A DNA stretch of 64,000 nt, from assembly GCF_042477335.2 (NCBI RefSeq), contig NC_091245.1, positions 82,312,501-82,376,500 of the forward strand. The letters run 5' to 3'. The position numbers and the translations under genes were made by a program. How positions within the stretch are numbered: position 1 is the first letter of the stretch; the number at the start of each line of letters is the position of its first letter. Of the stretch, positions 1 to 12,535 are shown piece after piece. Below the pieces are notes generated by a model that made no database searches, was not told the DNA's origin, and worked only from the letters and a program-made list of their open reading frames with translations. The DNA is from Ovis canadensis. Its lineage: Eukaryota > Chordata > Mammalia > Artiodactyla > Bovidae.

Positions 1-131
1 TTTTCATAAATAACTTCTCACAACTGTCTTCTGATCATATGTGTTGTTAAAGCACACTAAAAAACAATGCTCAATGAAAGATAAAAACTTGTGAATATTT
101 CACTATTCTTTACCCTAGTAAATTCAGAATA

Positions 132-896
132 AACCCTTATTGCAGAAAGCAAAGAAGAACTAAAGAACCTCTTGATGAAGGTGAAAGAGAAAAATAAAAA
201 ATCTGGCTTAAAACTCAACATTCAGAAAAACCAAGATCATGGCATCCAGTCCATTACTTCATGCCAAATAGATTGGGAAACAATGGAAACAGTGACAGAC
301 TTTACTTTCTTGGGCTTTAAAATCACTGCAGATGGTGACTGCAGCCACAAAATTTAAAATGCTTGCTCCTTGGAAGAAATGCTATGACAAATCTAGACAG
401 CGTTATTAAAAAGGAGAGACATTCCTTTGCCAACAAAGGTTCATCTAGTCAAAGGTATGACTTTTCTAGTAGTCAGGTATGGATGTGAGAGTTGGACCAT
501 AAAGAAGGCTGAGCATTGCAGAATTGATGCTTTTGAACTGTGGTGTTGGAGAAGACTCTTGATAGTCTCTTGGACTGCAAGGTGATCAAACCAGTCCATC
601 CTAAAGGAAATCAGTCCTGAATATTTCTTAGAAGAATTGATGCTGAAGTTCCAATATTTTGGCTATCTGATGCAAAGAGCCAACTCATTAGATAAGGCCC
701 TGATGCTGGGAAAGATTGAAAGCAGGAGAAGAAGTGGATGACAGAGGAGGAGATGATTGGATGGCATCACCAACTCAATGGAAACGAGTTTGAGCAAGCT
801 CCGAGAGATGGTGAAAGACAGGGAAGCCTGGAATGCTGAAGTCGATAGGGTAGCAAAGGGTTGGACACAAATGAGCAACTGAAAAATAACAACAGT
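132..896 (+). mobile_element. BovB (RTE LINE), 5'-truncated 3' end
   Basis: The fragment reads through the distal reverse-transcriptase (RT) region and the conserved BovB C-terminal part, including a degraded version of the tract Y-G-C-E-S-W-T and a disrupted segment matching the stretch before the 3' end. It ends in an A/C-rich tail near 890 rather than in ACTGA pentamers, which fits an older copy. Stops and frameshifts break the frame repeatedly (the 61-codon reading frame 172-357 is only a remnant). No TSD was recognised. The 5' border is set where similarity to other BovB copies in the window begins. Confidence 0.85.
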
Positions 897-1040
897 AAAC
901 TCAGGTATATTTGCTTTCAACCATTTTAGTTTTATGTTTACCTAGTTGTATTTGTTTTTAAGATGTCTATGTTGGTCCTTTTTTTTAAATTTTTATTTTA
1001 ATAGATGCAATAAATGTTATGTAATAGATATTATATATAC

Positions 1041-2041
1041 CAGACCACCTGACCTGCCTCTTGAGAAATCTGTATGCAGGTCAGGAATCAACAGTTAGAA
1101 CTGGACATGGAACAACAGACTGGTTCCAAATAGGAAAAGGAGTACGTCAAGGCTGTATATCGTCATCCTGCTTATTTAACTTATATGCAGAGTATATCAT
1201 GAGAAACGCTGGACTGGAAGAAACACAAGCTGGAATCAAGATTTCCAGGAGAAATATCAATACACTCAGATATGCAGATGACACCACCCTTATGGCAGAA
1301 AGTGAAGAGGAACTAAAAAGCCTCTTGATGAAAGTGAAAGAGGAGAGTGAAAAAGTTGGCTTAGAGCTCAACATTCAGAAAATGAATATCATGGCATCCA
1401 GTCCCATCACTTCATGGGAAATAGATGGGGAAACAGTGGAAACAGTGTCAGACTTTATTGTTTGGGGCTCCAAAATCACTGCAGATGGTGACTGCAGCCA
1501 TGAAATTAAAAGACACTTACTCCTTGGAAGAAAAGTTATGACCAACCTAGATAGAATATTCAAAAGCAGAGATAGTACTTTGCCAACTAAGATCCGTCTA
1601 GTCAAGGCTATGGTTTTTCCAGCAGTCCTGTATGGATGTGAGAGTTGGACTGTGAAGAAGGCTGAGCGCAGAAGAATTGATGCTTTTGAACTGTGGTGTT
1701 GGAGAAGACTCTTGAGAGTCTCTTGGACTGCAAAGAGATCCAACCAGTCCATTCTGAAGGGGATCAGCCCTGGGATTTCTTTGGAAGAAATGATGCTAAA
1801 GCTGAAACTCCAGTACTTTGGCCACCTCATGCAAAGAGTTGACTCATTGGAAAAGACTCTGATGCTGGGGGCAGGAGGAGAAGGGGACGACCCAGGATGA
1901 GATGGCTGGATGGCATCGCTGACTCGATGGACATGAGTCTGAGTGAACTCCGGGAGTTGGTGATGGACAGGGAGGCCTGGCGTGCTGCGATTCATGGGGT
2001 CGCAAAGAGTCAGACACGACTGAGCGACTGAACTGAACTGA
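1041..2041 (+). mobile_element. BovB, 5'-truncated, RT palm to 3' end
   Basis: This copy of about 1 kb begins at the sequence coding P-D-H-L-T-C-L-L and runs to the canonical BovB 3' end with ACTGA-type pentamers. It is one of the better preserved copies and carries the long RT reading frame at 1061-1900. The spacing of motifs agrees with the other copies, apart from a small deletion near 1867 that shifts the frame. The copy at 25556 begins within about 20 bases of the same position in the element. Confidence 0.92.
1061..1900 (+). pseudogene. BovB reverse transcriptase fragment, C-terminal 279 codons
   Basis: This open frame covers the RT palm and the C-terminal domain of the BovB protein; the endonuclease and the N-terminal RT are missing because the insertion is 5'-truncated. 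Residues 29-32 read RQGC (the conserved QGC block), and residues 71-74 read YADD, the catalytic motif C with both aspartates kept. About 200 residues of the RTE C-terminal region follow. Compared with sister copies, roughly 8 bases of the AGGGATTG tract are missing near 1867. This shifts the frame and gives an aberrant end at residue 279; the rest of the normal C-terminus is present in another frame. The encoded piece cannot be an active RT because it lacks motifs A and B. It is probably untranslated. Confidence 0.88.
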
Positions 2042-2043
2042 TA

Positions 2044-2251
2044 CTATGTGTGTTGTCACTTCAGTTGTGCCTGACTCTTTGTGACTCTATAGACAGTAGC
2101 CTGCTAGGCTTCTCTGTCCATGAGATTCTCCATACAAGAGTACTGGAGTGGGTTGCCATGCCCTCCTCCAGGGGATCTTCCTGAACCACGATCAAACCCA
2201 CATCTCACGTCTCCTACATTGGACAGTAGGTTCTTTACCACTAGTGCTAGC
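2044..2251 (-). mobile_element. Bov-tA-type SINE, antisense
   Basis: Read on the minus strand it has the order tRNA-derived head, then the BovB-derived body ending near TTGTGACT...GACAACACA. The antisense hallmark GAGTGGGTTGCCAT is at about 2146. It lies directly after the 3' end of the BovB copy at 1041. It is diverged and no TSD was found. Confidence 0.85.
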
Positions 2252-5200
2252 TGCAATATGTTGTATAGTTAATGCAATTGATGTTAGATATGGTACAGTT
2301 ATACATTATATATTAATGCATATATTATATATGGTATATCACATCATTTAGTATAACATATCAATATATAAGATCAATACATACTAAAATTTTATAATAA
2401 AACATAAGTGGAAAACATGAATATTATTACAGTGAAACTAGATTAGGTCATTTCTGAAAATGAAAACTGAATAGGGTCATGATTTAACAAAACAAGCTGA
2501 AACAATGTCCTGGATGTCTATTTTTCCAGTCTAAATTTTGTCACAGTTGTATTAATGATATAATTTTGTCCTCATTATCAAAATGTATAATTCTGGCCAA
2601 AGCACTTAGCACTGTAGCTCAAACATCGCTGCAATGTCTGAATTAATAAGATAGCATCTTTTTTGTATTATCTTTTAAACATATTAGATAAATCTCTTCT
2701 TTGCTGTTCTTTGGCTTGGGGCATTTTCATTAACCATATTATCTTATAACTTTTAACTTATTATTAGCTTAAACTTTTCCAAAAACATTTTGCTGAAATA
2801 TGGAACTTTCTGTGAAACTAAATAAAGTATTATTTAAAAGCATTAGAAATTTATAGAGGAGTGCAACAAAATAATTTTGACTATACATTTGCTTTTATAG
2901 TGGAGTGTTTATAAAAATGCTTTGTCATGGAAAGACATATTTCAGTTACAAGACATTTTCAATTACAATGATAAAATAAGCATGTTAATTTTCATGGCTA
3001 GTGTAGTATTTCTGACAAAGCGTCTGAACTCTATGCCCACACCTGAAATCAAGAAAACTCTAGGAAGCTTTGAAATAACTGATTCATTGTTTATTTGTTT
3101 TGTTGTCTCTTACAAAACAAATTTTAAGAAGTACAGTTTTCTAGAAATAGACCAGCTCATAAATTGTTGGAAATAATGATAAAATAAGTATGTGAATCAG
3201 ATGATACTCTGTTTTGTTATTTTTATTATTTTTTAATGAAAGTAGGAATCATGCTATAAATTTGAGTTTTAATAAAGTAATTAGCAAAATGTTTCATATA
3301 GTTTGGCATGTACAAGTAATAATACAAAAAATTCATATTTTTATTATATTTACCTCGTGAAAATATACCTGAATATCCCATATCCTTTAATGTCTGCCTA
3401 CATTTGCTTCACTCTTATTTAATCCTGTATTTTCCCTCTTCCTTCCATTGAGATTTAACACATTCATCAATATTCACCTCAGATATCAGCCCCATGGAAG
3501 TTTCCATTGACCTTCAATCGATATTAATTCTCCCATTTGACTCAATTCCTCTTGAATTTTAAAAAATATCTCTATTACAGAATTTATATTGATCTTGGTT
3601 CAATACCTGTTTTCCTTACCATAGTTAATCTTGAAGTCAAAAGACCACCACAACATACAATATACACTGAATAAACATTTGTTGAAATTAAGTCAAACCA
3701 ATACCCTTTATTTATTTTACAGATAAAATGCTAAATTCCAAAGATTTGCAATTGATCTGTGGCTTGACTAGGAATAGAAATAGAATTTAGGTGTGTTAGC
3801 CTCATTCTTATTATTTTTTGTTACACTGAAGAAGAGAAGAAATATGTTTGATTTGTTATGACTTCATCTTAATTTTTTTAATTACTGTAGAAATATTTTC
3901 TTTCAAAAGTGTTGAAATTGGCATTCTATATTCAGAAAGCTTGTACTTTATTAGAGTCACAGAGTCACAACAATGAAGTTGTTAATAATTGATCAATGAA
4001 GCAAAAGCATAATTTGTACTTGAATTAAGTTTACTTATCTTGCTAATGGAGAAAGAGTGTCATAATTGAATCTGGAGAATTTGAGAGTATCTGCCCTTCT
4101 TTGCTTCTATTTTAATAGTATTACACAATCATTAATACCTTTGGCCAAGGCTCTCTGGAGCAAGCAGAATGATTGTTCAAAGTTGGTTAAATCAGCTTTT
4201 ATTTCCTGGATATTTAGAAATGAAAGAGGCAAAGTTACTTACTTTAGGTCAGCCCTGAGATGGGGATTCAAGTGCACATAATTTATTGAGACTGTAACCT
4301 CAAGAAATAGGGAGTAGGGAAGTAGGACAGGAATTTATAATTTTAGTTGGAATGAGACTGGCTTCATCAGAATTCCATAATTAACTCTGGAGGAAAAACT
4401 GGACCTTGGACATGGACAGTGTATTTTACCTCCTGGGAAATGAAGCTACCATTCAGCTAAGGGTAATCCTTCAGAAGAAGGAAGAGCTGTGCACTGTTAC
4501 AGACCAACACAAAAGCTGAACGTGCAAAGGCTGGCTTATCAGTATCCATGGTTTCGTCTGGCTTTTGAGTATTTGAAAATAATATTAGAATCCTTCAGTA
4601 TATATCATTGCACAACTGAGAAAATGTTCACAAATATTAGTGCATTCCACTTATATATTTATACTTCTAAAATTATATTTTAGATCTGAGAAAGAAATTT
4701 TTGCTGGTGTCTGCCAACTTGTAACTTGAAGAAATGCTGAATTGCAAATATTTGGCGATGTTTTCACCTATTAAAAAAGTATTTATTTGGCAATTTATTC
4801 TGTTAAATGTATTTATTTCATTAACTGAATTACTGTTTACTCTCTTTTAAAAATTTATTTCTACCTTTGTGTATTTAGATAAAGACAGTTTATTACTGAT
4901 AAATGTTCAAAACATGGGAATCTTTTCTTATTATTCATGGCTATGAGAGAAAATAGAGAATTAAGATAATGCATGAATTTGCAAGTTGAAAACCTAACAT
5001 TCTCAAACATTCTAAACCTAATATTAGTACATATGTTTTAGGCTTTTAGATTTAAACTTAATTTCCATATGACAAATAGATTGAGTTGGCAGAGTTCATT
5101 GAGGGTGGTATCCTAGTTTCAGAAGTTCTGATTTTGATTGTGACAGGTAACATTATGTGTATGTATTTCTGTGGACAGCATATAAACTCAGAATAACATT

Positions 5201-5728
5201 TCAAATTTTAAATTCAATGAAGAACTGTCAATAGAGTAAGGAATTATTGGATGAATAATTATAGGATGAATAGTGAAGGAAAATGTGGAATCCAGAAATT
5301 TAAATGGGTGAAGGAAACATTTGAATTGAAAAACTTTTCTAATACTACCTCAGCTCTTCAAAGGGATCAAAGAAACTCATGAAGTTGCAGCTTTTTCCCT
5401 TAAAATAATTGGAGCAGTATTCTTTCCAACTTCCTCAAGTGAGAATTTGACCCAATAGTCATTGCTTTAAACATGTTTAATATCTGCTATTAAATCCAAG
5501 AATGAAAGAGGAACTACACCATCAAACCTGATATCTGAGGTTGATTAAAGATTAAAAGGGAACAATTGTACACCAACAAATTAGATAATCTAGACAAAAT
5601 AACTTTGTAGAAAAGCAATAAAATTGACTTAAAAGACAAAATCTAAATAGACCTATATAAGGAATATAGACTAAATTACTGATTAAAAAATTTCTCACAA
5701 AACCCATACCAGAATAGCTTCATAAGAG
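2252..5728. other. AT-rich interval, nothing recognised
   Basis: About 3.5 kb without a repeat or exon I can name. Small open frames (2922-3176, 4066-4281, 4489-4683) have no recognisable domain, and nothing in codon use or splice context supports them. A short alternating TA-rich patch lies at 2310-2345. Old, strongly diverged repeats may be hidden here. Confidence 0.5.
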
Positions 5729-5734
5729 AATTTT

Positions 5735-6284
5735 CAGTTCAGTTCAGTCGCTCAGTCATGTCTGACTCTTTGCGACCCCATGAATCGCAGCACACCAAGC
5801 CTCCCTGTCCATCACCAGCTCCTGGAGTTCACTCAAACTCACATCCCATCGAGTCAGTGATGCCATCCAGCCATCTTATCCTCTGTCGTCCCCTTCTCCT
5901 CCTGCCCCCAAATCCCTCCCAGCATCAGAGTCTTTTCCAATGAGTCAGCTCTTTGCATGAAGTGGCTAAAGTACTGGAGTTTCAGCTTCAGCATCATTCC
6001 CTCCAAAGAAATCCCAGAGCTGATCTCCTTCAGAATGGACGGGTTGGGTCTCCTTGCAGTCCAAGGGACTCTCAAGAGTCTTCTCCAACACCACAGTTCA
6101 AAAGCATCAATTCTTTGGTGCTCAGCTTTCTTCACAGTCCAACTCTCACATCCATACACGACCACTGGAAAACCATAGCCTTGACTAGAGGGACCCTTGT
6201 TATCAAAGTAATGTCTCTGTTTTTCAATATGCTATCTAGGTTGGTCATAACTTTCCTTCCAAGGAGTAAGCATCTTTTAATTTT
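5735..6284 (-). mobile_element. BovB 3' end, antisense, 5'-truncated
   Basis: The minus strand carries the last ~550 bases of BovB. The pentameric TCAGT tail starts at about 5735, and the element is cut off at the position equivalent to AAATTAAAAGATGCTTAC. An open antisense-of-window frame at 5854-6165 encodes the C-terminal RT region, including G-C-E-S-W-T-V-K-K. AATTTT at 5729-5734 and 6279-6284 may be a short TSD, but both copies overlap the element ends, so this is weak. Confidence 0.9.
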
Positions 6285-6555
6285 ACCAAATGCTTAAAAA
6301 ATAATTTACAATAAAGCTTTACAAAATATTCCTAACTTAGAGGAAGGAACTCATTCCAAACCATTCTATGAGGCCAGTATTTCCTCACACCAAAACCAGA
6401 CAATGCTATCACAAGAAAATAAACTACTAACCAACACATTTTATAAATATAGAAGCAAAATCACAGCACAGTATTAGCAAACTGAATTCAGAATATTACT
6501 AAGTTTTTTTGTTCAACATAATGAAAACCAGTCAATGTAATGCACTATTTTTCCC

Positions 6556-9500
6556 CTTCATGGATCACAGACTTGCTGTGATGAAGGGGCTTGCATAATT
6601 CAATTAAGCTATGAACCATGCCATGCCAGGCCATGCAAGATGGATGGGTCATAGTCAAGAGTTCTAACAAAGCATACTCCACTGGAGAAGGAAATAGCAA
6701 CCCACTCCAGTATTCTTGCCTGGAAAACCCCCATGAACAGTATGAAAAGGTAAAAAGATATGATACCTGAAGATGAACCCGCCCCCCCTCAGTCATAAAA
6801 TGTCCAATAACTGCTATGGAAGAATGGAGGGCAATTACTAATAGTTCCAAAGAATAAACCAGCTGAGCCAAAGCATAAATGAAGCTCAACTGTGGTGAAC
6901 ATAGTCTGATGCTATAAAGAACAATATTGAATATGAACTTGGAATGTTAGGTCCATAAATCTAGGTTAATTGGATGTGATCAAGCAGGAGATAGACTGAA
7001 CATCAACATCTTAGAAATCAGTGAACAAAAATTAACAAAGGGTGAATTTAATTCCAATGAACATTATATCTGTTAATACTACTGTGGAGATGAATTTCTT
7101 AGAAGAAATGGAGTAGCTCTCACAGTCAACAAGAGAGTCTGAAATGCAGGACTTGGGTGCAATCTGAAAATGACATGATTATCTCAGTTCATTTCCAAGG
7201 CAAACTATTCAACAATACAGTAATCCGAGTCCATGCCTCAACCACTATTGCCGAAGAAGCTGAAGTTGACCAGTTCTATGAAGACCTTACAACACCTCCT
7301 AGAACTAACAAAAAAAGATGTCCTTTTCATCATAGGGATTTGAAATGAAAACACAGGAAATCAATAGATACCTGAAATAATAGGGAAGTTTAGCCTTGGC
7401 CTACGAAATGAAGCAGGGGAAAGGCTAATAGAGTTTTGTAAAGAGGGCACACTGGTCATAGCAAACACCCTTTCCCAACAACCCAAGAGAAGACTCTGCA
7501 CACTGACATCGCCAGATGGTCAATACCAAAATCAGATCGATTAAGTTCTTTGCAGCCAAATATGGTAAAGCTCTATATAGTCAGTAAAAACAAGACCTGA
7601 AAATGACTGTGGCTCAGATCATGAGCTCCTAATTACAAAATTCAAGCTTAAATTGAAGAAAGTATAGAAAACCAGTAGGCAATTCAGGTAAGACCTAAAC
7701 CAAATTCCTTATGATTATATCATGGAGATGAATATATTCAAGGAATTAGATCTGGTAGACAGAGTGCCTGAAGAACTATGGATGGAGGTTCATAACACTG
7801 TACAGGAGGCAATGGCCAAAATCATTCCAAAGAAAAATAAATGTAAGAAGGCAAAATGGTTGTCTGAGGAAGCTTTACAAATAGTTATGGAAAGGAGAGA
7901 AGTAAAAGGTAAGGGAGAAAGGGAAAGACATACCCAACTGAATTGCAGAGATAAGGCCTTCTAAAATGAATAGTGAAAAGAAATAGAGGAAAATAATAGC
8001 ATGGGAAAGACTAGAGACCTTTTCAAGAACATTGGAGATAGCAAGGTAAAGGTTCATGCACAGATGGGCATGATTAAGGACAAAAACGGTAAAGGATCTA
8101 ACATAAGCATAAAAGGCTAAGAAGAAGTGGCAAAAATACACAGAAAAACTATACAGAAAAGGTCCTAATGACCTGGATAGCCAAGGTGATGTGGTCACTC
8201 ACCTAGAGCTAGACATCATAGAGTGTGAGTCAAGTGGGCCTTAAGAAGCACTACTATGAACAAACGTAGTGGATCATGGAGAAAATGAAGGAATTCATAA
8301 AAACATCAGCTTCATTGACTTAAGCTAAAGCCTTTGACTGTGTAGATCACAACAAACTGTGGAGCATTCTTAAAGATAGGAATACCAGATAATCTTACCT
8401 GTCTCCTTAAAAATGTGTATGTAGATCAAAAAGCAACTGTTGGAACAGGACATTGAACAACTGACTGACTCAAAATTGGGAAAGGAGTATAATAAGGCTG
8501 CATATTTTCTCTCTGCTCATTTAACTTCTATGCAGAGTACATCATGAGAAATACCAAGCTGCATGAATCACAGACTGGAATCAGGATTGCTGGGAGAAAT
8601 ATCAACAATCTCAGATATGCAGATGATACCACTTTAATGGCAGAAATTGAAGAGGAACTAAAAAGTTTGTTAATGAAAATGAAAGAGGAGAGTGAAAAAG
8701 CTGATTTAAACTCAACAGTCATAAAACTAACATCATGGCATCCAGTCTCATCACTTCATGGCAAATAGAAGGGGAAAAATAGGAAACAATGAGAGATTTT
8801 ATTTTCTTGGGCTCCATAATTACTGTGGAAGGTGACTGCTGCCATGAAATTAAAAGATGCTTGCTCCTTGGAAGAAATGCTGTTACAAACCTAGACAGCA
8901 TATTAAAAAGCAGAGACATCACTTTGCTGACAAAGGTCCATATAGTCAAAGCTATGGTTTTTCCAGTAGTCATGTATGGATGTGAGAGTTGGACCATAAA
9001 GGCTGAGTGACAAAGAATTTATGCTTTTGAATGGTAGTGCTGGAGAAGACTCTTGACAGGCCCTTGGACAGCAAGAAGATCAAACCCATAAATCCTAAAA
9101 AAAAAAAAATCAACCCTAAATATTCATTGGAATGACTGATGTTGAAGCTAAAGCTCTAATATGTTGGCTACCTGGGCTTCCCTGGTGGCTCAGAGGTTAA
9201 AGCGTCTGCCTGGAATGCAGGAGACCTGGGTTCGGTCCCTGGGTCAGGAAGATCCCCTGGAGAAGGAAATGGCAACCCATTCGAGTACTCTTGCCTGGAG
9301 AATCCCATGGAGGGAGGAGCCTGGTAGGCTACAGTCCACGAGGTTGCAAAGAGTTGGACACGACTGAGCAACTTCACTGCACTTCATTTCATCTGATGCA
9401 AAGAGCCATTCCATTGGCAAAGATCCTGATTCTGGAAATGACTGAGGGCAGGAGGAGAAAGAGTCAGCCAAAGGTTACATGGTTAGATAGCATTACCAGA

Positions 9501-9622
9501 CTCAATGGACATGATTTTGAGTAAACTCCAGGAAATAGTGGAGGACAGAAGAAACTGGCAGACTACAGTCTATGGGGTCACAAAGAGTTGGACACGACTT
9601 AGTGAATGAAAAACCACAACAG
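6556..9622 (+). mobile_element. BovB, nearly full-length but decayed (endonuclease + RT)
   Basis: About 2.85 kb of BovB once the SINE at 9174-9390 is removed. It starts in the 5' leader, passes the start of the endonuclease region (the sequence coding W-N-V-R near 6940), the linker near 8090-8170 and the RT. The catalytic YADD is still readable in the short frame at 8544-8768. It ends with an A/C-rich tail near 9620. Many stops, frameshifts and small deletions make it inactive; the longest frames are only 60-115 codons. The state of decay suggests an older insertion than the copies with TCAGT pentamer tails. Confidence 0.88.
9174..9390 (+). mobile_element. Bov-tA SINE inside BovB
   Basis: It begins GGGCTTCCCTGGTGGCTCAG (tRNA-derived head), contains GGTTCGGTCCCTGGGTCAGG (box-B-like) and GGAGAAGGAAATGGCAACCC, and ends with a CACTT-type tail. 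It splits the BovB copy between the codons for the conserved Y-F-G-H-L segment; BovB resumes at ATCTGATGCAAAGAGCC. No clear TSD. It is much closer to an intact SINE than its host, as expected of a later insertion. Confidence 0.95.
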
Positions 9623-10141
9623 TATACCATCTTAACAGAAAAAAATAACAAAAAATTATCTAATTATCTTCACAATAATTGGTGACTTTCTTCACAAACC
9701 CCTACATTGTTTTATGATAAAAGGACTGAAAAAATTAGAAATAAAAATAAGTTCCTCAATCTTATAAGGGCATCTATGAAAATGCTACAACTAACATCTT
9801 TCTTAATCATGAAAGATTAAGCTTTCCTCAAATCAGGAACATGATAAAAACTCAACAGTCTATTCAAAACTAGGATAAAAGTTTCAGCCAGGGGAATTAG
9901 GCAAGGAAAATAAATAAATAAGATAAAGACATCCAAATTAAAAAGTTAGAAGAAAAACTGCCTCAATTTGAAGATGACAAAATATTTTATATAGTACATT
10001 TTAAAAATACAGACAGATACACACAATTAGATTTCATGGAATAATTCAGCTAGGTGTTAGAACACAATATTGATACAAAAAAGTCAGTTTTATTTTTGTA
10101 GAATAACAATGAACAATCTGAAAATGTTTTTAAAAAATTAC

Positions 10142-10164
10142 AAAAAGGTAAATTTAACAAATCA
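10142..10164. repeat. TSD, left copy, of the young L1
   Basis: GGTAAATTTAACAAATCA at 10147-10164 is repeated perfectly (18 of 18) at 10793-10810. The five A residues before it also match, but they can be poly(A). The duplication proves that everything from 10165 to 10792 arrived as one insertion. Confidence 0.95.
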
Positions 10165-10792
10165 GCAGATGAATGGATAAGAAAGCTGTGGTACATATAC
10201 ACAATGGAGTATTACTCAGCCGTTAAAAAGAATTCATTTGAATCAGTTCTGATGAGATGGATGAAACTGGAGCCGATTATACAGAGTGAAGTAAGCCAGA
10301 AAGAAAAACACCAATACAGTATACTAACACATATATATGGAATTTAGGAAGATGGCAATGACGACCCTGTATGCAAGACAGGGAAAGAGACACAGATGTG
10401 TATAACGGACTTTTGGACTCAGAGGGAGAGGGAGAGGGTGGGATGATTTGGGAGAATGCCATTCTAACATGTATACTATCATATGAATTGAATCGCCAGT
10501 CTATGTCTGACGCAGGATGCAGCATGCTTGGGGCTGGTGCATGGGGATGACCTGAAAGATGTTATGGGGAGGGAGGTGGGAGGGGGGTTCATGTTTGGGA
10601 CTGCATGTAAGAATTAAAGATTTTAAAAAAAAAAAAAAAAGAATTTACAAATCTCCTGAGGGGGAAAAAAAAAAAAAAAAGCACTAGAACAGTGAAGACA
10701 AAAACAAAACACCGGAGTAGATGATTGTATCAACAACAACAACAAAAAATAAATAAATAAACAAGTCATTTAACTCCTTTAAAAAAAAAAAA
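10165..10792 (+). mobile_element. Young artiodactyl L1 3' end with three poly(A) tracts
   Basis: The L1 part is 10165-10624: the end of ORF2 (coding D-E-W-I-R-K-L, then Y-Y-S-A-V-K-K) and the short 3' UTR. It is followed by A16 (10625-10640), 24 bases of other sequence (10641-10664), A16 (10665-10680), 100 bases of other sequence (10681-10780) and A12 (10781-10792). A single 18-bp TSD flanks the whole. This is the arrangement expected when an L1 transcript reads past its own polyadenylation signal and carries downstream flank along, twice in succession. The sister L1 at 18022-19011 has the same 3' end without these segments. Confidence 0.88.
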
Positions 10793-10810
10793 GGTAAATT
10801 TAACAAATCA
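10793..10810. repeat. TSD, right copy, of the young L1
   Basis: It is identical to 10147-10164; the old L1 host resumes directly after it. Confidence 0.95.
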
Positions 10811-11430
10811 AGTGCAAGATTTGCATTTGTCAAAGAAAATGCACTAATACATCATTGGAAGAAATTAAAGAAAATCTATGTAAGTGAAAATATATGTCAC
10901 ATTCATGACCTGGAAGGCTTAATATTGTTAGAATATCATTACCCCCAAATTGTATATATAGATTCAACACAATCCCTATAAAATCCCAGCTGACTTTTTT
11001 CTGATCCTAAATTTCATATGAGAAGTCAAGTGACCTATTACAGCCCAAATAATCTTGAAAAATGTCAAATAATACATGACTCATACATCCCAATCTCAAA
11101 CTGTACTACAAAGGTAGATTAACCATGACAGTGTGGAACTGGCTAAGCACTGACTGACATATAAATCCATGGAATAAAATTGACAGTCCAGAAATAAACC
11201 TTTATGGTAGAAGTTTTAAGAATTGGCATGGGTGTCAAGAAGAGTGAGGAAAAGGGTAGTCTTTTGAATAAATTGTGCTAAAAAGTCTGGATGCTAAAGT
11301 AATGAGTTTAATTCCCCCCTTGCTCTAAATACAAATTATATACATATATATAAATTACTGACATCAATTGAACAACTAAAACTATAGAAATATTAAAAGA
11401 AAACATATGTATAAATCTTCCTAATCTGGG

Positions 11431-11597
11431 GTTGTTGTTGTTTAATCTGTAAATTGTGTCTTTTTTGCAACTCCATGGACTATAGCCTGCCAGTCTCTTC
11501 TGTCCAGGGGATTTCCCAAGAAAGAATACTGGAGTGGGTTGCCATTTCCTTCTCCGGGGGATCTTCCCAACCCAGGGATTAAACCATTAGGCAGTAA
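11431..11597 (-). mobile_element. Bov-tA-type SINE, antisense, inside old L1
   Basis: Antisense hallmarks: GTTGTTGTTGTTTAATC at the left, CCATGGACTATAGCCTGCCA, GAGTGGGTTGCCATTTCC and GGGGGATCTTCCCAACCC. The old L1 continues on both sides. It is shortened at its head and no TSD was found. Confidence 0.85.
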
Positions 11598-11740
11598 TTT
11601 CTCAGATATGACAAAAAAACACAAGCAACACAAGAACAATAGAGTTAGATCTTATCAAAATTAAATTGTTTGCTGAAAGTGACACTACTAAGAAAGTGAT
11701 GGAGGGGAAGCCATATAATGGGAAAAATACTAATTGAATG

Positions 11741-12535
11741 CTAAGAAGAGGTGGTAAGAATACACAGAAGAACCGTACAAAAAAGATCTTCACAACCCAG
11801 ATAATCATGATGGTGTGATCACTAATCTAGAGCCAGACATCCTGGAATGTGAAGTCAAGTGGGCCTTAGAAAGCATCACTATGAACAAAGCTAGTGGAGG
11901 TGATGGAATTCCAGTTGAGCTGTTTCAAATCCTAAAAGATGATGCTATGAAAGTGCTGCACTCAATATGCCAGCAAATTTGGGAAACTCAGCAGTGGCCA
12001 CAGGACTGGAAAAGGTCAGTTTTCATTACAATCCCAAAGAAAGGCAATGCCAAGCAATGCTCAAACTACTGCACAATTGCACTCATCTCACAGGCTAGTA
12101 AAGTAATGTCATGTATGGCTGTGAGAGTTGGACTGTGAAGAAGGCTGAGCACAGAAGAATTGATGCTTTTGAACTGTAGTGTTGGAGAAGACTCTTGAGA
12201 GTCCCTTGGACTGCAAGGAGATCCAACCAGTCCATTCTGAAGGAGATCAGCCCTAGGATTTCTCTGGAAGGAATGATGCTAAAGCTGAAACTCCAGTACT
12301 TTGGCCACTTCATGCTAAGAGTTGGCTCATTGGAAAAGATTCTGATGCTGGGAGGGATTGGGGGCAGGGGGGGAAGGGGACAACAGAGGATGAGATGGCT
12401 GGATGGCATCACCGATTTGATGGACGTGAGTTTGAGTGAACTCCGGGAGATGGTGATGGACAGGGAGGCCTGGTGTGCTGTGATTCATGGGGGTCACAAA
12501 AAGTCGGACACGACTGAGCGACTGAACTGAATTGA
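11741..12535 (+). mobile_element. BovB with large internal deletion
   Basis: The left part (to about 12108) codes the linker and N-terminal RT, with G-D-G-I-P-V-E-L-F and I-P-K-K-G-N-A-K. It jumps at about 12108-12112 from the GCTAGTAAAGTAATG tract straight to CATGTATGG near the C-terminus. Compared with the copy at 34933-36597, about 820 bases are missing, including motif A (FIDYAKAFD) and the YADD motif. The right part runs to the pentamer 3' end. It is inserted in old L1, which resumes near 12540. Confidence 0.88.

Noticed and set aside
1375..1995. 206-codon minus-strand frame as a host gene
   Set aside because: It lies exactly antisense to a BovB RT region, and the same frame recurs in other BovB copies; there is no initiation context or domain. 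It is kept only as a recurrence observation.
9174..9390. Box-A/box-B-like sequences of the SINEs as functional tRNA genes
   Set aside because: They are tRNA-derived SINE heads followed by a BovB-derived body; no complete tRNA fold is present.
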